DNA of 64,000 nucleotides, from positions 681,820-745,819 of the forward strand of contig NMRA01000050.1 of the NCBI GenBank assembly GCA_002633005.1. Reading direction: 5' to 3'. Position 1 is the first letter of the stretch. Each line of letters starts with the position of its first letter. Made by a program: the position numbers and the translations under genes. The DNA is from Phoronis australis (Eukaryota; Phoronida; Phoronidae). This document shows positions 46,841-59,600 of the stretch, one piece after another. The notes under the pieces were generated by a model that made no database searches, was not told the DNA's origin, and saw only the letters and a list, made by a program, of their open reading frames with translations.

Positions 46841-46919
46841 ATGCTGCTCTGTTTCAACATATTTTTTATCTGTGTTTTGACTGTGTGCATGTGTGTTGGT
46901 GAAACTCATGTGTTGAAAG
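46841..46919 (+). CDS. possible signal-anchor first coding exon
   Basis: An ATG followed by a hydrophobic run (LLCFNIFFICVLTVCMCVG) and then ETHVLK ends at a good donor (AAAG|GTATGC). This is what the first coding exon of a secreted or type II membrane protein looks like, and it would be divergent from the small - strand gene about 300 bp away. The upstream 200 bp are CpG-rich for this window. I could not find later exons, so it is a weak call. Confidence 0.22.
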
Positions 46920-47451
46920 GTATGCCTTTTGTTATAAATATACGTGTACTGACTTAATTAACACCAAGTGAATAAAGTTACACCATTACTACCAAATAAA
47001 CTACAATGTGAAAGAGTATAAATGTTGTATTCATGTTACCTATACAAAGATAGACTACAGGGAAATGACATTCTTGAAGTTGGCCACGGCGTTACTATGA
47101 GTCTTCACTGCGTGGCCATCTCCTCACATTGTCTGTTTTGAATGTTACGTTACTGATTTAAAGAGCTAGCAAACATGCACAGAAAGTACCTACAAGGCTT
47201 GACATAACTAGATAACTTACTTCAAAATCGGATGCTCTCATTCGAAGTTTTTTAAAACCACCTGCTTATGATACACTTGTGTCAAGTCACGATGTAATAG
47301 ATTGATTATTGAGAAGTCTTCAAACTGTCAATATTTTATGAAGGAAGTACCAGAACAAGTATGCAAGAGTTGAAAAGGGAATATAAGATACTACCTTGTC
47401 AGAGAGCGCTATGTAGGTAGTTGATACTACTGTTTGTGCCAATAAAGCAAA

Positions 47452-47986
47452 AACTTAACAGCACGTTGACCTGGAAGAACAATCAGTAGGTTAAAGAGGT
47501 ATAACCGCTGGTTTGGCAGCCGAAACACGCAGGTTTGGGATTATTTGTTTTATGGGATAGAAGTATAAATGAAACATTACAATGACCTATAGGAAATCCT
47601 ATCCTACAGGACCCATTGGTAAATGCCATAGGAAGTCCTGTATGATTTCCTATAGGATCCTATTGAACTTCCTGTAGATGAAATTCTCTTAAAACAAAAA
47701 TATAAAAGGGTAAACTATATTGCTGGCATTATAGTTGTTTCATTTCTGGTGTTGTAAATTATAATGTGTCCAAACTTCTAAGGAAACGTTTTGATTATTT
47801 GTATGGCTTAGTGGCTAAAATGGAGTTTCTCAACTGGACAATAGGTGTCACTGAAAAGTGATTCAGTGAACGGTTATCGTTACAGCAATTAAAACACTGG
47901 ACATAAGATTACAGCTTTGACTACCAGAGAGCAACATAAAAGCCTATAGCATCAGCATTTAAATATTAAGTTATTTGAACATGTTG
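47452..47986 (+). repeat. 535-bp dispersed element, copy 1
   Basis: Matches 54431-54966 in inverse orientation at very high identity over its full length. The middle contains several TCCTATAGGA palindromes. There is no coding frame and no obvious terminal inverted repeat. The similarity stops at AACTTAACAGC on one side. Confidence 0.85.
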
Positions 47987-49730
47987 AAAAAACAAACGCT
48001 TTAAGAACCTTAAAAACTTCTTTAAACGTCTCTACAATGGATTTTTGCACATTTCATGACACAGTCCTTCCGATTTGGGGTTTTGTTACCCTAACGCCTA
48101 AGCCAGACTTTGGCTTACCCGTCCTAATCGATTCACAGATTAATGCTCATACCGGTTAGTAGTCTGAAGAAAACCTATTAGCCATTTTTGTCTTAGAATG
48201 CATTGATTTGCAAATTGAAAGACTGCTACTATTTGCTTTTCAATTTAAAAAAACAGTCATGTTGGTCGTCAGCCTTACTTATTTTTTTGACTTTTTCAAA
48301 GTCTTTGAAACTGGTACAGTAACAGGCGTGTTGGTTCACGTCCGTAATTATCTCATCCAGCACGTGCAGCCAAGCCCATAGTCCCGTCCACACAGTCAAC
48401 CAGGTACCTTACACTAGTGCAACTTATCCCACATTTGAATGAGGCGTCCACACACGCACGCAAGCACGCACACACGTATACGATAAGTGTGAGGGTAAGG
48501 CAGAAGTTGTCGCTCTATGTGTGACAAAGAATCCCACATGTGTCAAAGAATCCCTCGTGTGAATACGCGCGCAAGAGAATCAGTCGCCTGTAAGTAACCG
48601 CAGCTGATAATTTACTTGCGCTTTGTCCCAGGTTTGCGGCCACCTGTTGGCCTACCTCGGTAATTAACTCGGGTGGAGAAAGTCTGTCGGTTGTCACAGG
48701 TGGTGTAAGTTGTTCTAGTTTACATACTATAGCGTCCACACCATAGACATCTATGGTCCACACAGCCTCCAAACCTACGTGACAGCTCGTTCCAGGATTA
48801 ACTTGTTCTATGGAATGTGTGGACGTCACTCGTTTAGTAGGATCTAGGTCCCCTACATGTAGCTCGCTTCAATTCGTGACGGCGCCATCAAGCCTTTGAT
48901 GTGCCGAAGGATTCGGTGGATATATTATCTTGGTTAAACGGTGGGCCCACTTGCGTGCACATCCTATTCAGTGTAGGATTTGCTTCATGTTAAGGTTTTA
49001 GACCTTGTATAATAATTTCTAACATCAAATCTAACTAAACAAGCACTTACTCTGGGAAATATAATAGAGGACTTTTGAATTTTAAAGAAACATTAATGAT
49101 TTTTTGGTTCCCGCCACGTGCTGTCATCAGCGGGAGACGTTGATCAGTTGACATTACAGAGAATTCGCAAAGCGACGTGAACGTGAATTATTCAGTAACA
49201 ACAATTGGTTTCACAACAGCTAAATATTTACGCGAACGTGAAAGAAAACGCGAACTGAAGTCAGTCTGCAGACAGTCCTGGTTTCAGAGTGGTACTTATA
49301 GCCTTCTATTGATTCACGATTTAGTTTTCTATTGTGGGGAGTAATATTTGTCTCGAACTGTAAATCTGCTAACCGAACTTTTTACTCTGACTGTCAAGTT
49401 CCAGTCGCGAATTTCTTCGAATGCCGATTGTGTTTGTCAGGAACGATCATATCTAATTATGTCGATGCTAACAGAATTATATTTTTGGTAAATGATACTT
49501 TTCTGTTTGTTTGTTGCAAAAAAGCTTTGTACCGTTGTGATTCGTCGACTATTTTGGTCCAGTGTCCGACTCCAGCCACTGTGCCGGCTGCGTTGGTGAA
49601 CTCGAGCTATTTTCCGGACATTCTACATCCCATTTTCTGCTATTGGGCATTGAAGTATACACTGTATGTGGAGAGCATGCATTTCCACAAAATCTTGAAC
49701 AAGAATAGACTGATGGGAGCTTACTACCTA

Positions 49731-50462
49731 GCCTTGGAGCAAAGCTGTACACAATATGCAGCTTTGCTCCGATGTGGGTAAAAACTGACCTGATAAAATC
49801 TGAAACAAAATTAGTGTAATTAAAAATTACATTCTTCCTTAAGTAAACTAAATCGTTTACCGGTGTTGGAAAAATTGGCGTTCTACCTTTATTCTACTGC
49901 TAAAGTTGTGGAGCGATCTCTTGCGTCGGCTGCGGCTTTCGACGCCATGAAATATTGCGTCACTTGTTGGACAATTTCTTTTTTCGCCGATTCTTTATTT
50001 AGCTGTTGTTCTTTCCTGAGGTTGCGTACACGTCACAACAAATTATCGGAACTGGTTTCACTTCATTATAAGTTTTTAGAATTTCGATACCAAGAAACTG
50101 AATTTCAGGAAAAATTTTGCTGCTTCGAATTGTCGCAAAAATTTAGGAAATGGCGCGTGCGCGTGACACGAGCGTACTGTTTTCAAAACGACAACATACT
50201 TTTCACTGTTACAAAAGGTCAAGAATGACGCAAGAAAATGACGTTTATTGCATTGTTTTTCACTTAAACGGTTGTAACGGACAAGGTGAGTGTCAGTTGA
50301 CTCCCAGATTTTGCATGCACCCCGTCCGGTCTTTAGTTTTACATGTTGAAACAAATTTGACGGCCAGGTGACGGGCAGAACTACCCTGGCTGTGTGCAAT
50401 TTCGGGGTCTATGGAAGAAAAACACACAGTGGTACCTAGCTGTATTTTGAGAATAGTCTTCA
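49731..50462 (+). repeat. roughly 700-bp dispersed repeat, copy C (fullest)
   Basis: It begins with AGCCTTGGAGCAAAGCTG and ends with AGTCTTCATACAGCTAGCTGGC. It has a 121-codon + frame starting MLEKLAFY that is partly shared by copy A on the - strand, but copy B breaks it, so coding function is doubtful. Two further 66-bp copies of the terminal segment follow to about 50600. Confidence 0.75.
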
Positions 50463-50599
50463 TACAGCTAGCTGGCTGGCTAAGTGGTATCTAGCTGTAT
50501 TTTGGCGATGGTCTTCATACAGGTAGCTGGCTGTCGAAGTTGTTCCTAGCTGTACTTCGACGATAGTTTTCATACAGCCAGCTGGCTGGCTAACTGCAA

Positions 50600-52430
50600 C
50601 CGCATTCACTATCTCGTTCACAATTTGATGCTGAGGCCCATATGTGCGTGACAATTACGTTCCCAGCAATGGTTCAGCACAATGTACCTTTTGTCGATCA
50701 AATGCACTTACACGTTAGCGAAACCTTCATAGAATCTCCTTTTCTGTGACGGACAGAAGCTTGATTCTTTCTAATAGCTGAGCACAGCCTTGCTATATAC
50801 CCGTGTCCAATGCACGAAGAACATGTGCCATTTCTGGGCGATCTTAGGGTCTTTCGGACACGCAAAAACTGAAATATTGTATCTCCGATTGCTATCACTG
50901 CAACTGACAATGTCATACAACAATTTATTTTCTTTTTAATTTTTGCGTCTATTTCGTGATTAAAAGTACACAAATTTAAAGAAAAAAACATTTAATATCA
51001 TACCAGCATTGTTGGCTACCGAATTCAAGTATTTATGACCCTAGGATGGCCAAATGCATCAAGTAAGGCCAGCTCCGCCAGGAGAATAAATGGACTGCAA
51101 GAGCAGAGGTCATGGGCTCGATTCTGCTTGATGGATGATCCGAGAAGAGCGGTTTTCTCGCCGATACTTTCTCTTTAATTAGGAAAACTAAAAGGGCATT
51201 TAAAAAGATTAGGTGAGGTTTTTTCGAATGGTCATTGATGAAAAAACAAAGAAGGTGGAATGCGCATGCATGAAGTTTTGTAGTCAACTTGTTGCTTCCA
51301 TGTCGCCATTTGATCTCACGTAGGTAATTGCATCAATTAAAGAGGAACCGTTGAAGATACATCTGCAAAAATGTGACCCAGAGGTTCAAGTGGCATTGTA
51401 TAGGCGTTGTGCGATGATTTGTTATTACAACTAAAATCCAATATGCGGCAAGTAGGCGACTGAGTTACCTGAAGGTCAACAGCTTACATTTCAGCAATGT
51501 CTAATGAAATTACAAATACAGACAACGAATTTTTACTCAAATGTAACGTTACTTATAACAATAATCCCTAAACTGCGTTTTCGGCCCTAAAATTCAATCC
51601 ATCCCTTATAACGCATGGACTTAATTTAAGCGTGAAAGGTTCGATATCAGCTGAGAGACAGTGCCATGTCAGACTGTGTTTGTAATGCACAGCAAAGACC
51701 TCCCGGAGACGGAAGCACCGGTACCGGAAGGAAATTCTCATCCATGAAGCTCGCGATTTGGCTGAAGCGCCAACAGTCTGGAACTGGCGAGCCTTCATGT
51801 AAAGCGCATGGCGGCGCAGAAATTTTGTTTTGAGACCATTCAAAAGTCAGCTGTTATTAGTCAGGCTTAAGTGGATTGGAGTTGATCTCAAACCTCAAAA
51901 ACATAAAAGACGCAGACAATGCAAACACTGTAAAATACAAAAGCAACAACTAACAAAGCCTATAACGACGGAGTTTGATCTTATGCGTATAGTAAAATAG
52001 GCTCGTCTTAGTTCAATTAAAAAATCAAGTCTGCTTTTGCAATTGTAGCAAATGGTTTTATAAATAACCACAGGCGGGAAACGGAAAGGTCCTCAAAAAG
52101 TAACTTTTCCGCTTATAATTCGAGACAGAATACGAGGTTGTGGGAATCAATGATGGAGACTTCTCATGTTCTTCAGACACAAGACTTTTTCATGGAGTCG
52201 TCAAAAGCTTCTAATGATCTCTTAACCAACCGAGGCAGGAATAGCGGCGAACGCTAACTGTACTCTCAAGTTATGGCTTGGCTGTCTCTAACTGGTGCAG
52301 GTACACCACAGTGTAGGTTTGGTCCAGTTGCCACGAAGGACAGATTAGCCCCATGTTGACTGGACTTGATCTTATAGGCACGAAGGGATCGATACCGCTA
52401 ACAAGTAGCCAGTACAAAGTGAGCATGTCA
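50600..52430. other. intergenic stretch without supported genes
   Basis: Only short open frames and no splice-consistent coding runs. A weak B-box-like GGGCTCGATTCTG at 51113-51125 could be a decayed SINE head, but nothing else supports it. Confidence 0.45.
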
Positions 52431-52431
52431 G

Positions 52432-52663
52432 TGGCAGATCTACGATTTCAGTAAGGGGGGGTTTAGGATTCGAGAGAATCCGAGGCGCGTAGCGCCGAGG
52501 AGAAGGAAGGTCGCGATAGGATTTCCCTCTTCCCGTGTAAGATTTTTTTGGGATTTTTAGTAGCTAATTTCGTTTTTCTGGCGATTTTTTTCCAGTTTTT
52601 ATTTTTGACCCTGTCCCGAGGGGGGGTTTAATCCCCCTGAACCCCCCTGTAGATCCGCCTCTG
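52432..52663. mobile_element. 232-bp MITE with CAGTGGCAGATCTAC ends
   Basis: The left end CAGTGGCAGATCTAC and the right end GTAGATCCGCCTCTG are inverted complements with two mismatches. The interior carries a GGGGGGG / CCCCCC pair just inside each end. The ends are of the same general type as the element at 8425-8600. No clear 8-bp target duplication was found. Confidence 0.62.
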
Positions 52664-54227
52664 GATGTGTTAGCTACATACGCACGCAACGAACAATGCC
52701 CAGGTTAAACTTCTAAGTATCCCACAAGATTGACAACAAGCTTATGGCTATGTCTGAAGGACATTTCAAAGTTTTTCAAGACTATGGTCATATGATTTGT
52801 CGAAGTAATAAAACCGTATCACGAATTATTTGGTGTTTTCGAATTGACTGGTTTCCATGGAAATGGCATCAGTCTCAGCGCTTGTGTTTGTTTTGGGAGC
52901 TATTTCGTGATTACTATTAGACCCAAGTTGACTGGACTTGATCTTAAGCATGGCGGGATCGAACAACAAATTGTCACTTACGAACTTGCAACCAGCACAG
53001 CATGCTGTGAAAGATGCAACTAGGAACCTAAAATTGACGGGGATTGATCTTAGGCGTATGGCGAAGTCGCCGGGTTTATCTTCATCCAATTCAAGAGGTT
53101 CTGTTTCTTGTCTAAACTCAGCGGCACATGACTCAACATAATGACCAAAAAGAAAGACAATCAGAAAGATTCAAAAAGGCAAAGAAGTTTGAATCACCAT
53201 TAGGGTGACGCTTATGCATTCAAGACTGTGGAATAACAGGTGTACAGTGGACGCTTCGCAAAGGTTCTGTTGTGAGCGCATGGACAAGATTCTAATAAAC
53301 TACAAACTCATACAAGAGTCCTCGTGAGTTGTGAAAATTTCTTGCACATGATAGGCCGATTTACCCAAGATGAGGTAAAGACACCCGCAGTTGTCCAATT
53401 GTGTCAAATTGAGGGGGCTTGATGGCCAAGATAAATCTATCACAAGTTCTGCGTTGGCTGAACATGACGTGACTCTAGCAATCCAATTTGAACAGAAAAT
53501 AGAGAGCCACTTCCACTAAAACAAACAATATCACAATCAATACTGCACTTATATCAACGAGGCAAATGACATTTTTTCGGATAGCGAGAGACGCCATATT
53601 CACCGATCACTGAGCACCACCGGCAGAGGTAAATATACATAATGGGGAGATAACTTCATATTATTAGTGATTCAAACTGCCAGTTCAGCTTACAGTTGTG
53701 AGCAAACAGGTAACATCTATTCAAATATCAACTGCTGGCCACCCGAGCAGACTATCATTTGCGTGAAAAGTTCTAAGTTAGAGGACTCGTATCCCACAAA
53801 CCTGTGCTCTGAAATGCCCACGCATTAATTTCGCTATCCGTAAAAAGGTCAGGGGGAAATTGAAATATGTGCCACAAATTCGGCATTTCATTTTTTAACT
53901 TACAAAATCAAGCAATTACAAAGGTACTTGGCATGACCGTTAGTGAAGTGAACAAAACTGTCAAAACTCTCGACACTTTACACAGGCGTAAGAATCTAGG
54001 GGATGCGGCAACCGTGCTTTCTATAGAATCGCTTTTAGTGGTGGTAACCAGTTCAGTGTAAAGGCAAAGTTGGAGGCGAGCGGAAGGGAAGCGGAGAGAC
54101 TAGGCGAAAATATTTCCAATTGGTGTACGTAGGCAAACCTGGTCTCAATAAGGAAAATCTTCTTACGCCTGAGCAGCATAAAACTTGTACTTTATGCACA
54201 ATTATCTGTGCATGCACGTTTTAGTTT

Positions 54228-54429
54228 GAGCCGTGACGTTTCGTGTATTAAAGGAGGCATAGAACAAAATATTCCAGTTCGCTGCAAGCCATAAAATTCC
54301 CTGGCGTGTTCTTTTGCACAACAGGCCCGACATACGACATTTTCACAGCGTCCGTGTCTCGCCTCTCTTTCCAATGTGTCACCTATCGCAAAGTACGTGG
54401 AGTCTGGTCGCTATGCTTAGCGCCGGTCC
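54228..54429. repeat. 202-bp direct repeat before the N gap
   Basis: Identical to 54970-55171. It ends exactly at the single N (54430), which suggests two overlapping contigs rather than a genomic duplication. Confidence 0.9.
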
Positions 54430-54430
54430 N

Positions 54431-54966
54431 CAACATGTTCAAATAACTTAATATTTAAATGCTGAATGCTATAGGCTTTTATGTTGCTCTCTGGTAGTCA
54501 AAGCTGTAATCTTATGTCCAGTGTTTTAATTGCTGTAACGATAACCGTTCACTGAATCACTTTTCAGTGACACCTATTGTCCAATTGAGAAACTCCATTT
54601 TAGCCACTAAGCCATACAAATAATCAAAACGTTTCCTTAGAAGTTTGGACACATTATAATTTACAACACCAGAAATGAAACAACTATAATGCCAGCTATA
54701 TAGTTTACCCTTTTATATTTTTGTTTTAAGAGAATTTCATCTACAGGAAGTTCAATAGGATCCTATAGGAAATCATACAGGACTTCCTATGGCATTTCCC
54801 AATGGGTCCTATAGGATAGGATTTCCTATAGGTCATTGTAATGTTTCATTTATACTTCTATCCCATATAACAAATGATCCCAAACCTGCGTGTTTCGGCT
54901 GCCAAACCAGCGGTTATACCTCTTTAACCTACTGATTGTTCTTCCAGGTCAACGTGCTGTTAAGTT
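54431..54966 (-). repeat. 535-bp dispersed element, copy 2
   Basis: Inverse copy of 47452-47986. Its left edge coincides with the N gap and its right edge is followed within a few bases by the second 202-bp repeat. Confidence 0.85.
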
Positions 54967-54969
54967 AGT

Positions 54970-55171
54970 GAGCCGTGACGTTTCGTGTATTAAAGGAGGC
55001 ATAGAACAAAATATTCCAGTTCGCTGCAAGCCATAAAATTCCCTGGCGTGTTCTTTTGCACAACAGGCCCGACATACGACATTTTCACAGCGTCCGTGTC
55101 TCGCCTCTCTTTCCAATGTGTCACCTATCGCAAAGTACGTGGAGTCTGGTCGCTATGCTTAGCGCCGGTCC
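54970..55171. repeat. 202-bp direct repeat after the element
   Basis: Exact copy of 54228-54429, continuing into unique sequence to the right. Confidence 0.9.
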
Positions 55172-55569
55172 AGTGCTTGCGCGGCCACTGTTTCCTAGAC
55201 AATTTACTGCCCCTCCAAGCCTCGCTGAGAAGTGGCCGGCCTTTGTTTTTATACGTGTTGTCTGAATATAAATGACATTTTCTTATCTAAAATACTGGAC
55301 TTTAATCAGCTTCAGCTTTTACTCAGGAGTAAAATTTACTTAGGTCATTAAACGGCTTAAAGAGTTAACCCATCTGAGCACCATTCCTACCACAGTATAA
55401 CCATAGAAAACGAGTAACCAGTGGTAACCTACTTTAGCAGATGATGTCTTCTACAAAGGTATTTGCCCCTATTAAAACGCGATTTGAACCAAAAACTAGG
55501 AATAGGAATGCAGTCACAACAAATTTTCGAAAATTCTGCAGACTTTTGGATTTTTCTCCGATTCAAGTA

Positions 55570-55745
55570 GCTGGCCAGCTAGCTGTATGAAGACTGTCGT
55601 CAAAATACAGCTAGGTACCACTGTGTGTATTTCTTCCGTACACCCCGAAATCGCTCGGGTCTATGGAAGATTGACATACAGTGGTACCGAGCTGTATTTT
55701 GACGATAACCTACATACATGTACAGCTTGCTGGCTGGCTAGCATC
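55570..55745. repeat. foldback made of two inverted ends of the 700-bp repeat
   Basis: The terminal segment of the 700-bp family (CTGTATGAAGACTGTCGTC, AATACAGCTAGGTACCACTG) appears, then about 30 bp later returns inverted (ACAGTGGTACCGAGCTGTAT, TTTGACGATA). Arms are about 80 bp, so the DNA could form a large hairpin. Confidence 0.7.
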
Positions 55746-56651
55746 AACCCAACTGTACCCTACATTAGGCCTACATGTAAGAGTAGAGAGAATACTGGAT
55801 TGTCTTGAAAAACTTAATTTCGAAACAAGTTTCAGAAGACTTACAGTTTTTCCGAAACTTCTTATTGTCGGGTTCTACTTCTTTTGCATGATTTTGTAAG
55901 CGCTTGGTGTCAAAGAAATTTATTCAAAGTAACAAAAGTGCGGAGACGCTTTTAGTTTCACGTGCAACACACGCAGTGACCCGTGTATTTTACGCGAAAC
56001 GTGCACTTTTGCTTAATAGTGGGAATGCTGGAGTAAATAGGTGTGCGGAACTCAATATCACAACCATAGACATCACAATAAGATGTATATGATTACAACT
56101 CCTCGATACATTACTCGTCGCTTTCTATCAGATGTCGCATTCGGAACACGGAGGTGTTCGCGTAGCCTAAAATTTCCCCTTGGCAGTGAACTTGACCTGG
56201 GCATGTGCGAACTTCAGTGGCCTGTGCCAACTGTCGCACGTGAGCCCTGTATTCTAGTGTTTCAGGATAGTCGCTGAATATTGGTTAGTGTTAGAGCATT
56301 CTGATACCTGGATTATACCACAGTGATTCATACGCCGGATATTTTTCAGTTTTTATTTTGTAGCAGGACATTAATTCTTCAGAAATGCAGAGGATTCTTT
56401 CCTAAGCATTATTTACATTTCTTGAACAAAAGGTATTAAAACATTATCTACCAAAATGTAAGTAATTACATGCCCCAATCGCGTTCTGTTGCTCCAAAAT
56501 ATGTTTCCAGAACTCGTCAATTGACGTTATAAACCTTCTGAATCAGGAAAGCTCAAAAGATTTAAGGAATGGCAAAAGGTCAACCATGTTACAACCCGGA
56601 TCCGTCGGGAAAATGTTGTGCCGTTGTAGTTCGGCTTACTTTGTCATAAGT

Positions 56652-59600
56652 TTACAGAACAACCCGTTCAATGTATTTAATTATTTCTGAAGAAGGCAAT
56701 GGTAAAGTGAGAAAAAAGTGCACTAACTTGAGGACTATGAATGATTTAACTGCAGTAATTTTACCTAGAGTTGTTAATTGTCGGTTAGACGATGCTAATT
56801 TTTTTCTTATTTCCAAAGTATTATCAAAATTCATACTGATCATCTCTAGCAGAATAACACTTAAATTAATACCAAGAAAGGCAAAATGAGATTGTGGCCA
56901 CGGAAGCCGACTTTCTTGACATAACTGTGTATTATCAAATCTAGGCGCAATCCATGTACAATCATTTTTTTTCTCTATTTGGTTTTAAACCATACATATT
57001 CGGACATTGGTCCAAAAATTGGAAGAGCATTCGAGGGATCTAGTCGAGCCTTTATGAGACAATATGGTATCGTCCGCCTATTGCATAATTTTTGAAGTTC
57101 TTTCGTCAATTGATATTCCTTTTATTTTTCATTTTGTCAAATCATGAAAGCCATGATTTCCACAAATAAAATGAACAAATAGGGTAACACCGGGTCTCCC
57201 TGGCGACACCCGCGTCCAATTTTGAAATTTGACGTTTTACGATGTTGAATTACACATCAATGCGCACCAGTGTTCAATAAACGAAGTTCAGCCCAATCAA
57301 TGAATTGATTACCGAAAATTAAGAAAGAGCAAGTTTTGTAAATAAAGTTCCACGATACGGAAATTAATGCTTTCTCAAAATCGACGAGTACTCGAAGACC
57401 TGGAATATTGTTTTGCTGTGTAAAATGCATTAAGTCATAAACTTTATCGTTTTCACCAACAAAACGGAACTCATAAACCCTCTAATGTTATGGATTAATT
57501 TATCCAAACCAAACTTAAATGCCTTTTGCAATACAACCTGAAACAATTTTATATGACCCATTTAAAGAGGCCTGTAACGCGATCAACAGACAGAATAAAT
57601 TGCAATATTGAAAGTGGTTCTCTGCCACTGAAACAGAATTCAACCTTCTCACCAGATATGTAAACATTTTTAATTTCTGTAGATATCAAATCATTTTCTT
57701 TTAGTTTCAAATTGCGAGAAACGAACCGTCACCTGCTCGCAATTTCGTCATGTTTTCTCCCACAAGGCAAAGCACGTCTCCTTATTGGTAGGACTAGACA
57801 CAGATGTAACACATTCCCCTTATATGGAAAACGTGACCTTTGTCCTCACGCGACTTCAGGCACCTCACTGCGAATGCTTGTGCGCATCCATCATAAGTGA
57901 GATTGAGATTAGAAACTTAATTTGTGGTAACCATAGAGTTTTTCCTTCTCGCGTATTTCAAAAACCGTGATTTTTCTGTAGATTTCCTTATAGGGGTAAA
58001 GTGAATAACTCTGGTACTTTCGTCAGGAATTGTTCAAAAGATATTTTGACGAGCTTTCACGTTACATGCCTCTTTACAGTGAGATAGGTCTTCAATTACT
58101 TAAAAACTCGCTGGGTTTATTTCCTTTAAGGATAATGAGATTGATGGCACTCTGACATAAATCGTATTATTTAGGCAAATAACATTCTACAGCCCTTCAT
58201 CCTTCATATCCAACTCCTAGTTAGTTCCTACCAAATCCGATGGTAGCGCTGTTTGTTCTGTCTCTCCAGCTTCCTGTTGGCTCAGCCTCAAGCAACAGTA
58301 CATTCACTCGTAAGTTTTCCCAATTAGACTATTTAATACCTCTCCCACCCTCCATACCCTGGGTTCCACAAAATCTCAATTCAATCGATTTATTTCTTTC
58401 CCACCCTCCCTACCTTTTGTCGAACAAAATCTGCTGTTGGTTATTGTTATTGCAGCCACTGCTGGTAGCTCCTTCAAGCCCGGAGCGTGTTATCGTCAAG
58501 CACGAAAAGACGTCTTTGGCTAGCGACCAGACCAGCACTCGAGCGTCCATCACTGCCGCTTGCCTCTCTCCACCCCGGTAGCAGCTCTCAGCACATACTG
58601 AGCCACAACACCACGTTCTGCGGATGGGCATGAGCTGTCTTACAACATCTCTTGTGACGCATTTTTATTGCCCATCTTACCAGAGATTACCAATTATACG
58701 TTATTTAACTGTATTCATTATATTGTAACTGTACTAATCGTAATAAATGACCTTATATCGCCTACCTCCGTCTCCTTTTCATCTCTGGTAACGAGCTTGC
58801 GACGCGCGTATCATTTATCTGTTATTCGGGACATATGTCGATCATAAACATCTTTTTTATCACTCCGGCTGGTCTGCTCACTCGGCTTGTCCGGAACCTG
58901 CTTTGCAGGTTTTTATAGCCCAGTTGGCTGTTTGATGTACCCACTTGGTATTTTATTATTTGATATTTGCCCATTTGGCAGTTGTACCCATTTGGTACTT
59001 GTTATTGAATTTGCCAGGTTTTGCTCGACCCACTTTGTAGGCAATCGGCCAATACCCATTTGGTATTATGCACCCATTTGGTACTATGCTAACCTGTGCC
59101 ACTTAATATCGGATACGCATTTACACATAGGGTATCGTGAATTTGTGTGTTATCTCTTGTAATTAAGGAACCCGTCTGGTTCCTCCTGTGAAATATTCAT
59201 TTCTAGAGCTGTGACCTTGAAATTCCCAATACAACCTAAAATATATATTATTATTGTTGTTTTATTTGTCCCCAATAATTGGTATAACGCGTTGATGTTG
59301 GCTTGCAGGCAAATTTTTTCTTCGAAAACTATTGTTAAAGGAATGTATTAAAAATAGAAGCATCGTGCCAAAATTTGGAAAACTCAGCACCCAGGCGTTT
59401 TATCATTTTTCACATTCTTCACCACAGAAAGTGCTCCACCCAGTAGAATTTCGCCGTCAAATTTTAAGTTCGTTTCTTAACTAAAAGCAGAAATATTTTG
59501 GAGTTTTATTAATGTCTGTAAGTCAACATGACTCAATGAATTACCATTACCCAAATATTAAGTTTTATAAAAGTTATGTATTTCAGTCAAAAGTTTTGGT

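Noticed and set aside
49332-49781. 149-codon + strand frame
   Set aside because: No ATG at its start, and its end runs into the 700-bp repeat; no recognisable motif.
49863-50228. Conserved protein encoded by the 700-bp repeat
   Set aside because: Copies A and C share part of the frame, but copy B is frameshifted and differences do not favour silent sites by eye; repeat-level similarity explains it.
58240-58581. 113-codon secreted-looking protein
   Set aside because: Low-complexity Pro/Leu/Ser composition inside a decayed retroelement region, no ATG-context or splice support; possibly part of an LTR.
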